DNA from: an uncultured Flavobacteriales bacterium
Lineage (GTDB): Bacteria; Bacteroidota; Bacteroidia; Flavobacteriales; Crocinitomicaceae
Length of the DNA stretch: 64,000 nt
Assembly: GCA_946480085.1 (NCBI GenBank)
Contig: CAMLHZ010000013.1
Coordinates: 1 to 64,000 of the forward strand
Reading direction: 5' to 3'
Shown here piece after piece: positions 39,148-46,785 of the stretch. The translations under genes were made by a program, and so were the position numbers. The notes beneath the pieces were generated by a model. The model had not been told where the DNA came from. It was given only the letters and a program-made list of their open reading frames with translations, and did not search any database. Every line of letters starts with the position of its first letter. The stretch's first letter is position 1.

Positions 39148-39855
39148 TTAACGTTTCGTAATGCCTAATGAATCGACAGTATCAAAACCTTCCACCGTGA
39201 TATGTTCCTCAAACCAATAGCTAGATGCAGTGATTTTCAATTTGGTTGGAGTTTCGAAGACGATTTTTTGAATCGGGTACGGACTTGTTGACAGATTTGA
39301 GTGTTCGAAATCAATCATTCCATTCTTTTTCAAGTATTTCTCTACTTCTTTCGAATCTACTAAATCGTATTTTTCTTTTTCCTTATTGAAATAAGAATCT
39401 TCTTCGTTGAGATAAACAATGGTTTCAACAGATGGGAAACGAATCATTTTCCCCGTTCCAACCTTCGTGTTTTTTACAGCCAAAATACTTCCCTTAGGAA
39501 TTCGAACTTCAGAGATAAATGCATCTTTTGGAAGCGTAAACCACAGCTTCACTTCTTTGCCTTTGATTTCCTTGGCAACTTCATACACTTTTGTATTTCC
39601 ATCTTTCTTACTTCCGGAGAAATTTACATCACCATCGTCAAGGAATTTTACAATTGCTTTTTCATCCAGACCAAGTTTATCAAAAGCCACCTGATCACTT
39701 TCAGGAACTACAATTACACGACCCAAAATAGTGTTTTTTACACGGTTATCCGGTTTCCAGGAACAACCTCTGTCCTTGAAGAAAAAGAAGACGAAAACTA
39801 ACCCAAAGGCAAAGCCTATTCCATAGTATTTCAGTCGACGAAGAAAGTTTTTCAT
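39148..39855 (-). CDS. Hypothetical inner-membrane-anchored protein
   Basis: 235 residues from the ATG at 39855, where MKNFLRRLKYYGIGFAFG begins; a GTG two codons upstream is also possible. One membrane helix (about 9-27, very aromatic, FVFFFFK) is followed by RGCSWKPDNRVKN and a periplasmic or cytoplasmic domain with LGLDEKAIVKFLDDGDVNFSGS, and later beta-strands around KLWFTLPKDAFISEVRIP. I do not recognise the family with certainty. It lies 60 bp upstream of lpxD on the same strand and may share its transcript. Confidence 0.65.
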   Translation of the reverse strand: MKNFLRRLKYYGIGFAFGLVFVFFFFKDRGCSWKPDNRVKNTILGRVIVVPESDQVAFDKLGLDEKAIVKFLDDGDVNFSGSKKDGNTKVYEVAKEIKGKEVKLWFTLPKDAFISEVRIPKGSILAVKNTKVGTGKMIRFPSVETIVYLNEEDSYFNKEKEKYDLVDSKEVEKYLKKNGMIDFEHSNLSTSPYPIQKIVFETPTKLKITASSYWFEEHITVEGFDTVDSLGITKR

Positions 39856-40016
39856 AATCACGAATGCGAAAGAAAGTTTTCGCGTTGCAAATTTAAGGAT
39901 TTCGAAAGGATAAACGTTAAATGTTGGGTTGTGTTGTACCTAAAAATCGGTAGAGTGTGGAGAACGGCATAACGCAAGGAGTTCTTCTCCTTTTTTAACC
40001 GCCAAGAAAAGGAGAT

Positions 40017-40038
40017 CCTGCCTGTTCGGCAGACAGGT
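40017..40038. repeat. CCTGCCTG..CAGACAGGT short palindromic element
   Basis: An imperfect hairpin with left arm CCTGCCTG and right arm GGCAGACAGG. The same element, differing only in the loop, is at 56028-56049 and a variant is at 55990-56017. It sits inside a longer CAAAG-rich inverted repeat, as if inserted. Confidence 0.7.
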
Positions 40039-40120
40039 GCAAAGGAGGAAAACAATCTTTGCGTTCTTATTTCTTTGCGTTTAGTAAATCAATAATTTCT
40101 TTTAGTGACGAGTAAAAACA

Positions 40121-40153
40121 AAAAAACCTCGCCACAAGGACAAGGTTTTTTTA
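40121..40153 (-). terminator. Terminator downstream of trxA
   Basis: Hairpin AACCTTG / CGAGGTT (with one G-T pair) flanked by runs of seven A and seven T, so it could act on both strands; it lies 20 bp after the trxA stop. Confidence 0.75.
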
Positions 40154-40173
40154 TTGCTTTGATTGGGATTGAA

Positions 40174-40491
40174 TTAGATCAATGCATCCAATTTTGCTGT
40201 CAATTGATTTTTAGGAACTGCTCCAACAGATTTATCTGCGATCTCACCTCCTTTTACGAAAAGTACAGTTGGAATATTACGGATTCCGAATTGTCCTGCA
40301 ACTCCCGGGTTCAAGTCAACATTTACTTTCCCGATAACTGCTCTACCTTCGTACTCACCAGCCATTTCTTCGATAATTGGAGTCAACATTCTACATGGTC
40401 CACACCACTCTGCCCAAAAATCAACTACTACTGGTTTGTCTGATTTCAACACAAGCTCTTCAAAGTTTGCGTCTGTGATTTCTAATGCCAT
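40174..40491 (-). CDS. trxA: Thioredoxin
   Basis: Cytoplasmic thiol-disulfide reductase of 105 residues. The active site WAEWCGPCRML has Cys30 and Cys33. Other family marks are VVVDFWAEW before it, the cis-Pro in IRNIPTVLFVKGG, and KVNVDLNPGVAGQFG. Length and motifs match standard TrxA. It has its own promoter and terminator and is thus monocistronic. Confidence 0.97.
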   Translation of the reverse strand: MALEITDANFEELVLKSDKPVVVDFWAEWCGPCRMLTPIIEEMAGEYEGRAVIGKVNVDLNPGVAGQFGIRNIPTVLFVKGGEIADKSVGAVPKNQLTAKLDALI

Positions 40492-40529
40492 AATTTGTGT
40501 TCTTTAATTGAAATAGCTCTTCGCTTTTT

Positions 40530-40558
40530 CAAAGTTAATTTAAAATCTTTTTACTCAA
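40530..40558 (-). promoter_or_regulatory. Promoter of trxA (TTG-N18-TAACTTTG)
   Basis: Minus strand: -33 TTG (40556-40558), 18 bp, then -7 TAACTTTG (40530-40537), close to the Bacteroidota consensus. The predicted start gives a leader of about 35 nt. Confidence 0.7.
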
Positions 40559-40575
40559 AACTCTTACCAAACAAA

Positions 40576-41058
40576 TTAAACCGTCAGCTTGTCATGCTGA
40601 ACTTTCATTCGCTTCATTGTTTTTTGGTTATTTGTTTCAAGACAGTAAAAATAGATTCCATTCTCGAGTTGTGACGTATCGAACCTGACAATATGTCCAC
40701 CAGTTTTGAACAATTCATCTCTCAAATTCATCTTCTCGCTTAAATCCTGATTCAAAATGCTGAATTTCACATTTTTAGGATCTTCGGTTGTAAAGTAGAA
40801 CTCCAATTCACCCGTTACTAAGGTATTCTCTAATTCAAACAATTTCACATATTCAGCATGATTGATTGCTCCTTTATTCAAACGCTGAATGAAGTTTTTA
40901 TAAAGCAAATAAAGAATCAAACAAGCCGAAAGTCCAATAGCAATAGCATACACATAGCGCAACGATGACCTTCTGGGAACTGAACCCATTTGATAAATGG
41001 CAAACGAACTGATTAGTAAACTAATGAGTAAAACAATGAGTTGATTTCTTTTTGTCAT
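40576..41058 (-). CDS. Membrane protein with C-terminal T9SS-sorting-like beta domain
   Basis: 160 residues. Two membrane helices at about 7-25 and 34-53 are followed by a basic linker and then a domain (about 70-160) like the Ig-type T9SS C-terminal domain: LVTGELEFYFT, GGHIVRFDTSQLENGIYFYC and a final KTMKRMKVQ strand. No signal-peptide cleavage site is evident, so the domain is attached to the inner membrane instead of exported. It overlaps the upstream DUF493 gene by 4 bp. Function unknown. Confidence 0.6.
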   Translation of the reverse strand: MTKRNQLIVLLISLLISSFAIYQMGSVPRRSSLRYVYAIAIGLSACLILYLLYKNFIQRLNKGAINHAEYVKLFELENTLVTGELEFYFTTEDPKNVKFSILNQDLSEKMNLRDELFKTGGHIVRFDTSQLENGIYFYCLETNNQKTMKRMKVQHDKLTV

Positions 41059-41324
41059 AACGATACGATTCCTTCAATTTTTGCTGCATGCATGTAAACT
41101 TCAATGATATCGTCTACATTCATCATCATTTCTTTTGCACTCACACTAATGTACTTACCCGTTTTCGATTCGTTGAAATTGATTTCCGACAAGTCGGTAA
41201 ACAAAGCGGCTGCTTGTGCTAAGGCCTGTGGAGTATTTGGAACGATGAATTTAAACAAGTAAACATTTGGCCATTCTTGTAATTCTAACTGTTCGCGAAG
41301 TTTGCTGAATGCATCTGAATTCAT
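41055..41324 (-). CDS. DUF493 (YbeD-like) family protein
   Basis: A small soluble protein of 89 residues resembling the DUF493/YbeD fold: YLFKFIVPNTPQALAQAAALF, then SKTGKYISVSAKEMMMNVDDIIEVY, consistent with an ACT-like ferredoxin fold. In E. coli the YbeD homologue lies by the lipoate genes but has no settled function. It overlaps the next gene by 4 bp and lies 3 bp after the gene at 41328. Confidence 0.7.
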   Translation of the reverse strand: MNSDAFSKLREQLELQEWPNVYLFKFIVPNTPQALAQAAALFTDLSEINFNESKTGKYISVSAKEMMMNVDDIIEVYMHAAKIEGIVSL

Positions 41325-41327
41325 GGA

Positions 41328-41903
41328 CTAAACATATTGGAAACGCAAAGATAGTCGCTTTAATTCCAAAAAGAACAAATACAGAGTTTCATTCGCTTTT
41401 ATTTCGGCAAACGGTACCAAAGTCAATTGCTCAAAATCACGGATTCGTCTTGACTTACATTCTGCAAATCCGGAATGAAGGTTCATCAACTGTTCAGTTG
41501 CCCCCACTTTGGGATCCTCTTCCTCCCATTGAACAGCAGGAATTAGAGCATAGAAATCTTTTTGCAGGTTGAAACCAACTTCCAACAATTCTAACAATTC
41601 TGAAGGTGTAGAAGCATTAAAGCTTTTCAATTTCCAGCTTGAGTATGAGTTTGAAAAGATCAACCAGGCTTCTTGCATGTTTAATCCCTCATAAACGGGA
41701 AGTGAAATGGAAACAGATGAAGACTCCAATTCCAGAGCTTCTTCAAACAATTGCAATTCCTGCAACGATTTAATACGCTGTTTTGCTGTTGCTCTTAATA
41801 AAGGTTTAGCCTGAAGCTGTTGTTTTACCTCAAAAAATTCCTGCTCGAAATATTCTTCAGCACTTTCAAGATCATCGAAAGTCAATTTACCAATTGCTAT
41901 CAC
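41328..41903 (-). CDS. Hypothetical protein
   Basis: 191 residues, no signal peptide or membrane helix. It is acidic and helix-rich: a long helix near ESAEEYFEQEFFEVKQQL, then QEAWLIFSNSYSSWKLKSF and LYLFFLELKRLSLRFQYV at the end. I do not recognise a family. It overlaps the TerC gene upstream by 4 bp and precedes the DUF493 gene by 3 bp, so it belongs to a four-gene operon TerC - this - DUF493 - 40576. Confidence 0.6.
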   Translation of the reverse strand: MIAIGKLTFDDLESAEEYFEQEFFEVKQQLQAKPLLRATAKQRIKSLQELQLFEEALELESSSVSISLPVYEGLNMQEAWLIFSNSYSSWKLKSFNASTPSELLELLEVGFNLQKDFYALIPAVQWEEEDPKVGATEQLMNLHSGFAECKSRRIRDFEQLTLVPFAEIKANETLYLFFLELKRLSLRFQYV

Positions 41904-42652
41904 TCCACCTCGCCTTTATTTCGTCGCATTCGAATGTTGAGGAATTCAATTAATAGCGCGTAAACCATTGCGAAATAGATGTATCCTTTTGGTACGTGCT
42001 GACCAAATGATTCTGCAATTAACAATACTCCAATGGTTACCAGGAACCCAAGTGAGATCATTTTGATAGTTGGACGAGCATTGATAAAATCTCCAATTGG
42101 TTTAGCGAACACCAGCATAATCAACATAGAGATAATTACTGCCGCAAAAATGATGATCAAAGGATCGCCGTGAGCTTCATGACGAATATCGTTTGTCATA
42201 CCAACTGCTGAGATAACTGAATCAAAACTGAAAATGAAATCGATCATTACGATTTGCATAACCACTGCACTCAAGCGTGTTTTCTTCTTTTTAGAACCAT
42301 GCTCTTCACCTCCTCTAACACTGGAACTCATTTCACCAACCGACTTGTAGATCAGAAACAAACCACCAATAAGAAGAACCAAGCTATGACCTGTAAATCC
42401 TTGTCCGTAAATCGTGAACAACGGATGTTTATCTAAAGTCATGATCCATGAAACAATGGACAATAGAACAATTCGAATGATCAAAGCAAGGCTCAATCCC
42501 AAAATACGTGCTTTACGCTGATCTTGCTTAACAAGTTTATCGGTAATGATTGAAATGAAAATGATATTGTCGATACCGAGCACAATCTCTAAAAGAGTTA
42601 ATACTACTAAATAAAAGATTCCGACACCGGTCGTTAAAATATGAAAATCCAC
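41900..42652 (-). CDS. TerC family integral membrane protein
   Basis: 250 residues with about seven membrane helices. Family signatures are LEIVLGIDNIIFISII near the N-terminus, with the acidic residue in the membrane, and IDFIFSFDSVISAVG in the middle. TerC-family proteins export metal ions (Mn2+) or take part in tellurite resistance. No yybP-ykoY riboswitch was seen upstream. A promoter (TTG-N18-TAACTTTG) precedes the gene with a leader of about 12 nt. Confidence 0.9.
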   Translation of the reverse strand: MDFHILTTGVGIFYLVVLTLLEIVLGIDNIIFISIITDKLVKQDQRKARILGLSLALIIRIVLLSIVSWIMTLDKHPLFTIYGQGFTGHSLVLLIGGLFLIYKSVGEMSSSVRGGEEHGSKKKKTRLSAVVMQIVMIDFIFSFDSVISAVGMTNDIRHEAHGDPLIIIFAAVIISMLIMLVFAKPIGDFINARPTIKMISLGFLVTIGVLLIAESFGQHVPKGYIYFAMVYALLIEFLNIRMRRNKGEVE

Positions 42653-42668
42653 TAATTTCTAATTTTGG

Positions 42669-42697
42669 ACAAAGTTAATAGCGGTAGACAAAAAACA
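42669..42697 (-). promoter_or_regulatory. Promoter of the TerC operon (TTG-N18-TAACTTTG)
   Basis: Minus strand: TTG at 42695-42697, 18-bp spacer, TAACTTTG at 42669-42676, same form as the trxA promoter. The ATG at 42652 follows at 16 bp. Confidence 0.7.
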
Positions 42698-42819
42698 ATG
42701 CGTTTTAAGGATTATTGACAAGAATAATTCATATACACCGTTCCAAAATGAACCAAAAGTTAATTTTTCTGCAATTCCTTTTTTATTTCATTGAGATTCC
42801 TTTAATTTGGAATACAAAA

Positions 42820-42906
42820 CCTGATACCTGTTTAGACGGGTTTCAAACCAATAGAGAGAGCTTGATCTGTTTTTCGTAGTAGTTTTTACAGTTCAGGCTC
42901 TTTTTT
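42820..42906 (+). ncRNA. Candidate small RNA with two competing hairpins and terminator
   Basis: On the plus strand CAGTTCAGGCTC (42889-42900) followed by six T can pair with GAGCTTGATCTG (42858-42869, 10 of 12 positions plus one G-T) as a terminator, or with CCTGATACCTG (42820-42830; CCTGA/TCAGG plus CTG/CAG), which would disrupt it. No ORF on the plus strand follows, so it looks like a free-standing RNA of about 90 nt. The 6S-Flavo class is one possibility that I could not confirm. The transcript start is not defined. Confidence 0.35.
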
Positions 42907-42940
42907 ATTTCACATTCTCCTTGTAGTTCATCTAAATTTT

Positions 42941-42993
42941 GCCACGAATGCACGAATGACGACTTTGTCGTCTGGCTCACCTACCGGTCTCGC
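42941..42993. repeat. Dispersed intergenic repeat with CTCACCTACCGGTCTCGC core
   Basis: GCCACGAATGCACGAAT is followed by the palindrome GACGACTTTGTCGTC (42958-42972) and the 18-bp segment CTCACCTACCGGTCTCGC (42976-42993), which recurs exactly at 50103-50120 in another palindromic repeat. The CACGAATGCACGAAT motif is a recurrent Bacteroidota intergenic sequence. No coding function. Confidence 0.65.
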
Positions 42994-43087
42994 ATTCAAG
43001 AAAAATAAAACTCTTCTTTGTTAACTAAAACTTCTCAGCTCTACGGGAAATAAAAGAAACATCGGTTATAGGATGTAACTTGTATCT
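42994..43087. other. Spacer between repeat and menD
   Basis: The rest of the gap between TerC and menD. I see nothing of note here beyond the repeat and RNA listed separately. Confidence 0.3.
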
Positions 43088-44773
43088 TTATTTTCGAGCC
43101 AGATTCTCGAAGTAAGACTTTAAGATGGCGCTGTTCTGAATTCCTATTGTGTGGACTTCCAACACTTTGGCTTTTTTATCTGAAATATTCAAGAATTGTT
43201 GAAGTTCCAGTTCCAACTCGTTTTGGTTGGAGGCTGAAGAATAAGCAACATTAAATCCTTCACAGATCTTCTGTGCATTGTAATTATGCTCTGCAACAAA
43301 AATCTTTGACAATTGATTGGTGGAAGATGGCCCGGGAATAATATTGAAAATATCACCACCACCATTGTTCACGATAATCACTCTCAGGTTTTCAGGAACA
43401 TGTGCATTCCACAGTGCATTTGAATCGTAGAAGAACGACAGATCGCCAGTAACTAAAACATGTAATGAATTAGAATCAATTATTGCGGCACCTGCAGCGG
43501 TTGAGGTACAACCATCAATTCCGCTTGTTCCGCGATTACAATAAACCTCTCCCTTGAACAAATTTGGAAACAGCAATCCATAGCGAACCATTGAACTATT
43601 GGAAAAATGAAGCTTCGAAGGTGAAGTTATCGACTTCATGATTGTTTCGACCACTTTGAAATCCGAAAACGATATTACTTCAGCGTATTTATGATGTTTA
43701 ACAAGCATTTCCGCTTTTGCATCAGACCACAATTTACCAAAAGCGCTCATTTCGGCTTGAGAAGTTGTTTCATGGAAGAAATTCAGGAAGTCCTGTAATT
43801 CAATATCAAGTGAAATTCGTAAACCCTGAAAAACATCTGCAAAAGCAAATTGCTGGTCAACTGCAATAACGGTCGCACCAGAATCGCGAAGGTACTTTTT
43901 GATTCGTTTTGAAATAATTGTCCCGCCAACCTGAATTACTAAATCTGGTTTATATGCAGGATCTGAACCTACAATTGCCAAAACAGAATCGATTGGTTCA
44001 ATTACATTCTCTGCATGCAGGTTACTGGTATGTTCAACCAAAATGGCCACTTTTTCTTCTTCAGCAAGTTGAATAAGTAAGTTATCAATCTCAGGGTTCT
44101 TGTCTTTTTGTCCAACAACCACCATGCATTTTTTTGATCTCTTAACCTGTTCGGAAATTTCCAACTTAGCAATATTGCTAAGTTGTTTTTTTGGAGGGAA
44201 TTGCTTCACCAAAACCGTATCGTAACTACCATTCGTTTCCACTTGCTCGTATAACGGTTCTGTAAATGGTATGTTGATATGAACCGGACCTTTCTTAAAT
44301 TCGGCTTTCTGCAACAATTCAGAAATCCTCAGCTGTGCCTGCCACTTTTTATCGGAATTGAAGAACTGAACCAAATGGTAGAAATCAAGCACGTGTGTTC
44401 CAAAAGCGTTTTGCTGACGAATGGTTTGTCCATCACCATGATCTATCCATTCTGTTGGTCGATCTGCAGTTAGAACCACCAATGGAATTTGCTGATAAAA
44501 TGCCTCAACAACAGCTGGAAAGTAATTCAATGGAGCTGAGCCCGAAGTACAAGCAATGGCAACGGGTTTCTTAAGCTGCTGCGCCATTCCAATGGCATAA
44601 AAAGCTGCACTTCGTTCATCTGTAATGACAAAAACAGTAAAGAAAGGATCTTCGTCAAACGCAATGGTCAAAGGTGCATTTCTTGATCCCGGAGAAAGTA
44701 CAATGTGTGTAATATTGGATTGTTTCATCAACTCCACCAAGAGTTGCACTTCTTCTTTAGCGCTTGTAATCAT
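43088..44773 (-). CDS. menD: 2-succinyl-5-enolpyruvyl-6-hydroxy-3-cyclohexene-1-carboxylate synthase
   Basis: Thiamine-diphosphate enzyme of menaquinone synthesis, joining isochorismate and 2-oxoglutarate. 561 residues, standard length. N-terminal PGSRNAPLTIAFDEDP and ERSAAFYAIGMAQ, with the conserved Glu for cofactor activation, then CTSGSAPLNYFPAVVEA, and the C-terminal TPP-binding motif LVTGDLSFFYDSNALWN with VNNGGGDIFNII. Comes after menF with the S23 gene between them, so the menaquinone operon has been interrupted. Confidence 0.96.
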   Translation of the reverse strand: MITSAKEEVQLLVELMKQSNITHIVLSPGSRNAPLTIAFDEDPFFTVFVITDERSAAFYAIGMAQQLKKPVAIACTSGSAPLNYFPAVVEAFYQQIPLVVLTADRPTEWIDHGDGQTIRQQNAFGTHVLDFYHLVQFFNSDKKWQAQLRISELLQKAEFKKGPVHINIPFTEPLYEQVETNGSYDTVLVKQFPPKKQLSNIAKLEISEQVKRSKKCMVVVGQKDKNPEIDNLLIQLAEEEKVAILVEHTSNLHAENVIEPIDSVLAIVGSDPAYKPDLVIQVGGTIISKRIKKYLRDSGATVIAVDQQFAFADVFQGLRISLDIELQDFLNFFHETTSQAEMSAFGKLWSDAKAEMLVKHHKYAEVISFSDFKVVETIMKSITSPSKLHFSNSSMVRYGLLFPNLFKGEVYCNRGTSGIDGCTSTAAGAAIIDSNSLHVLVTGDLSFFYDSNALWNAHVPENLRVIIVNNGGGDIFNIIPGPSSTNQLSKIFVAEHNYNAQKICEGFNVAYSSASNQNELELELQQFLNISDKKAKVLEVHTIGIQNSAILKSYFENLARK

Positions 44774-44807
44774 GATCTAAAGTTAGGAATTGAAACTAGA
44801 ATAACTC

Positions 44808-44840
44808 AAATGTTAAATGCTAAAATGTTAAAATGCCAAA
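44808..44840. repeat. AT-rich repeat flanking the S23 gene (left)
   Basis: AAATGTTAAATGCTAAAATG and the following TTAAAATGCCAAAAT form imperfect direct units. The reverse complement of the right flank (45286-45332) is similar, including AATGCCAAAA and ATGTTAAATG, so the two flanks form a rough inverted pair around the S23 gene. Confidence 0.5.
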
Positions 44841-44848
44841 ATCAGAAA

Positions 44849-45211
44849 TTACGCTCTAGAAGGGTTTGCTTTAGCTTTAACCAGTATCGAACTTATAATT
44901 CTCATTATTTCATTTGCTTCCTTAATCAACTCATCAATACCGTCGATTTCTACATCGATGAAATTTTTCATAAGCTCTAACCAATAAATAGTTTCATCAC
45001 ATTCCTTTTGAGAAAGAGTCAGCTTATAAATGAAGTCTTTTTTACTTATTGCATTTTTTCCCTCTCTCAAATTAGCACCAACGGAGGTTGAAGATCGAGA
45101 CAATTGTTTCGTGAGGATATACTCTTTATGCTTTTCAGCAACTTCTTTGCACATTCTTAATGTCTGTAGAGCAAAGAAAAATGCTCTTGTGTGTATTTCG
45201 TAATGTTTCAT
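44849..45211 (-). CDS. Four-helix-bundle protein (23S rRNA intervening-sequence/S23 family)
   Basis: 120 residues, almost all helix, matching the S23/IVP family: LTKQLSRSSTSVGANLREG, the most conserved part, and YKLTLSQKECDETIYWLELM. In many bacteria this protein is coded inside 23S rRNA intervening sequences, but it is also found alone. Here it lies between menF and menD and is flanked by AT-rich inverted repeats, as if inserted. Its function is not established. Confidence 0.9.
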   Translation of the reverse strand: MKHYEIHTRAFFFALQTLRMCKEVAEKHKEYILTKQLSRSSTSVGANLREGKNAISKKDFIYKLTLSQKECDETIYWLELMKNFIDVEIDGIDELIKEANEIMRIISSILVKAKANPSRA

Positions 45212-45285
45212 AACTAGTCGTTTTCCTATTTAAGTTAGTGAAAAACATCATTTGAAAGTCACATTTTACAGAAAACACACAGATT

Positions 45286-45332
45286 CATTTAACATTTTGA
45301 CATTAAATCATTTAACATCTTTTTGGCATTTA
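45286..45332. repeat. AT-rich repeat flanking the S23 gene (right)
   Basis: CATTTAACATTTTGACATTA and CATTTAACATCTTTTTGGCA are imperfect repeats of the inverse of the left flank. It joins the S23 leader to the menF stop at 45337. Confidence 0.5.
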
Positions 45333-45336
45333 AACT

Positions 45337-46302
45337 TTACTTAAACACCTTCAACAACGTATTCGCCTTATGCTCTGTTTCTTCCCACTCTTTTTCGGGA
45401 ATGGAATCTTTTGTATAACCACCACCAACATACAGATAAGCTGCATTTTCAAAGAGTTGAGCACAACGAAGATTCACATATAATTCTGTTCGTTCTTTAC
45501 TTACCCAGCCAAACATTCCCGCGTACATTTCACGTTCATGCATTTCTCTGGAAAGCAATAGATCTAATGAGGCAATTCTCGGAGTTCCACAAACTGCAGG
45601 TGTTGGATGCAGATCCAAAGCGAAATTCCATGCTTTTTGAGGTTCACCTTGAGCTGAAATTGGAGTGTATAGATGTTTTACCGGTCCGGCAATTTTCTCT
45701 CGAGTCTCTTCAATTTCAATATCAGCTGCATCAGAACGCTTTAATGCTTCAACAACTGCATCAATAACATATTGATGTTCGAGCATTTCTTTTTCCTCCC
45801 AAGCTTCTTGAGTTGTTGAACTTCTGGTTCCGGCTAGTGCCATGGTATTCCATTGATCGTCTACCGTATTTAACAACAACTCTGGAGTTGCGCCAAACCA
45901 GGTCCCAAAAAGCTTAGAACTCACCAAATAACAACACGCATTCGGATACATTTCACAAGCACGATTGAAAGCCGAAATTGCATCTTTACTATCAAACTGA
46001 TGTTTCTTAACTCTGCTGTAAACGGCTTTATCGACACCCATAACTGGAAAACCATTGAGCAAAGCATTAGCCTCCAGAATATAATCACGCGGCGAAATAA
46101 CGTACGGTTCGTTTTCCTTGAAATGGAATTCGAAATCGGCTTTTTCAGCTAAATCAGAAAGTTCTAGTGCGTATATTCTCGAGTGCGTAAAATCTGAAAA
46201 GACAAAGCCTTCGAAATGGTGTGCAACTGTTACCTGTTTAAACTCACCCCTAAAATGTTGAACGGGTTTACCGGGCAATCGTATGATCAGATGTTCACTC
46301 AT
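45337..46302 (-). CDS. menF: Isochorismate synthase (chorismate-binding enzyme)
   Basis: Converts chorismate to isochorismate, first committed step of menaquinone synthesis. 321 residues, shorter than E. coli MenF because the N-terminal part is reduced. Motifs are ALAGTRSSTTQEAWE, KIAGPVKHLYTPISAQG and DLHPTPAVCGTPR, with a late MFGWVSKERTELYVNLR. MenF, MenI and MenD as neighbours settle the role in menaquinone and not siderophore synthesis. It overlaps menI by 4 bp. Confidence 0.92.
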   Translation of the reverse strand: MSEHLIIRLPGKPVQHFRGEFKQVTVAHHFEGFVFSDFTHSRIYALELSDLAEKADFEFHFKENEPYVISPRDYILEANALLNGFPVMGVDKAVYSRVKKHQFDSKDAISAFNRACEMYPNACCYLVSSKLFGTWFGATPELLLNTVDDQWNTMALAGTRSSTTQEAWEEKEMLEHQYVIDAVVEALKRSDAADIEIEETREKIAGPVKHLYTPISAQGEPQKAWNFALDLHPTPAVCGTPRIASLDLLLSREMHEREMYAGMFGWVSKERTELYVNLRCAQLFENAAYLYVGGGYTKDSIPEKEWEETEHKANTLLKVFK

Positions 46303-46730
46303 TTTACCGGAACAACCATGATTGTTAATCTACCAGTACAAACCAACGCATTTGTGGTTTGATCAAAAATATCCACCTGCCAAAGATGCGTTCGTTTTCC
46401 AGCATGAACAATTTTCCCAATTGCTCTCACAGAGCCGCTCTTCACTCCACCAACATGATTTGCATTGATCTCAATTCCAACAGGAGCTTCTTTCGACAAA
46501 TCTAAAAGCAAAGTTGAACCCATGGAACCAATTGACTCGATCAAAGCAGCACTTGCACCACCATGTAATAATCCCATTGGCTGGTGAGTTCTGTGATCTA
46601 CGGGCATAGTTGCAATAACATAATCATCGCCAACTTCTACACATTCAATCCCCAATTGCTCCATGAGCGTGTTCTTATTGAACGCGTTCAATTTTTCAAT
46701 CGGTACTGCTTTCAGTTTTGGTTTGTTCAT
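46299..46730 (-). CDS. menI: Hot-dog thioesterase, likely 1,4-dihydroxy-2-naphthoyl-CoA hydrolase
   Basis: 143 residues of PaaI/YdiI type: MPVDHRTHQPMGLLHGGASAALIESIGS with the HGG motif and catalytic Glu, followed by GIEINANHVGGVKSGSVRAIG. Removes CoA from the naphthoate intermediate of menaquinone synthesis; the gene symbol rests on the location beside menF and menD. It overlaps menF by 4 bp. A TAATTTTG box with TTG 22 bp upstream ends 4 bp before the ATG, pointing to a leaderless mRNA. Confidence 0.85.
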   Translation of the reverse strand: MNKPKLKAVPIEKLNAFNKNTLMEQLGIECVEVGDDYVIATMPVDHRTHQPMGLLHGGASAALIESIGSMGSTLLLDLSKEAPVGIEINANHVGGVKSGSVRAIGKIVHAGKRTHLWQVDIFDQTTNALVCTGRLTIMVVPVK

Positions 46731-46734
46731 GGTA

Positions 46735-46767
46735 CAAAATTACAAAAGTGAGGCTTTGATAGCGCAA
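46735..46767 (-). promoter_or_regulatory. Possible promoter of the menaquinone operon
   Basis: Minus strand: TTG (46765-46767), 22 bp, TAATTTTG (46735-46742) and then the ATG at 46730 only 4 bp later. Transcription would start at or next to the start codon. Confidence 0.5.
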
Positions 46768-46785
46768 TTATTGTGATTCTGTGTT

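Larger units (their letters stand above)
39856..40173. other. Intergenic region with REP-like repeats and the trxA terminator
   Basis: No gene supported. It holds a broken inverted repeat whose arms read GCCAAGAAAAGGAG and CTTTGCGTTC..CTTTGCG (about 40000-40082), into which a CCTGCCTG palindrome is set (40017-40038), and a terminator hairpin (40121-40153). Confidence 0.6.

Noticed and set aside
42653..43087. yybP-ykoY manganese riboswitch upstream of the TerC gene
   Set aside because: The promoter leaves a leader of only about 12 nt and the motif was not recognisable on the minus strand.
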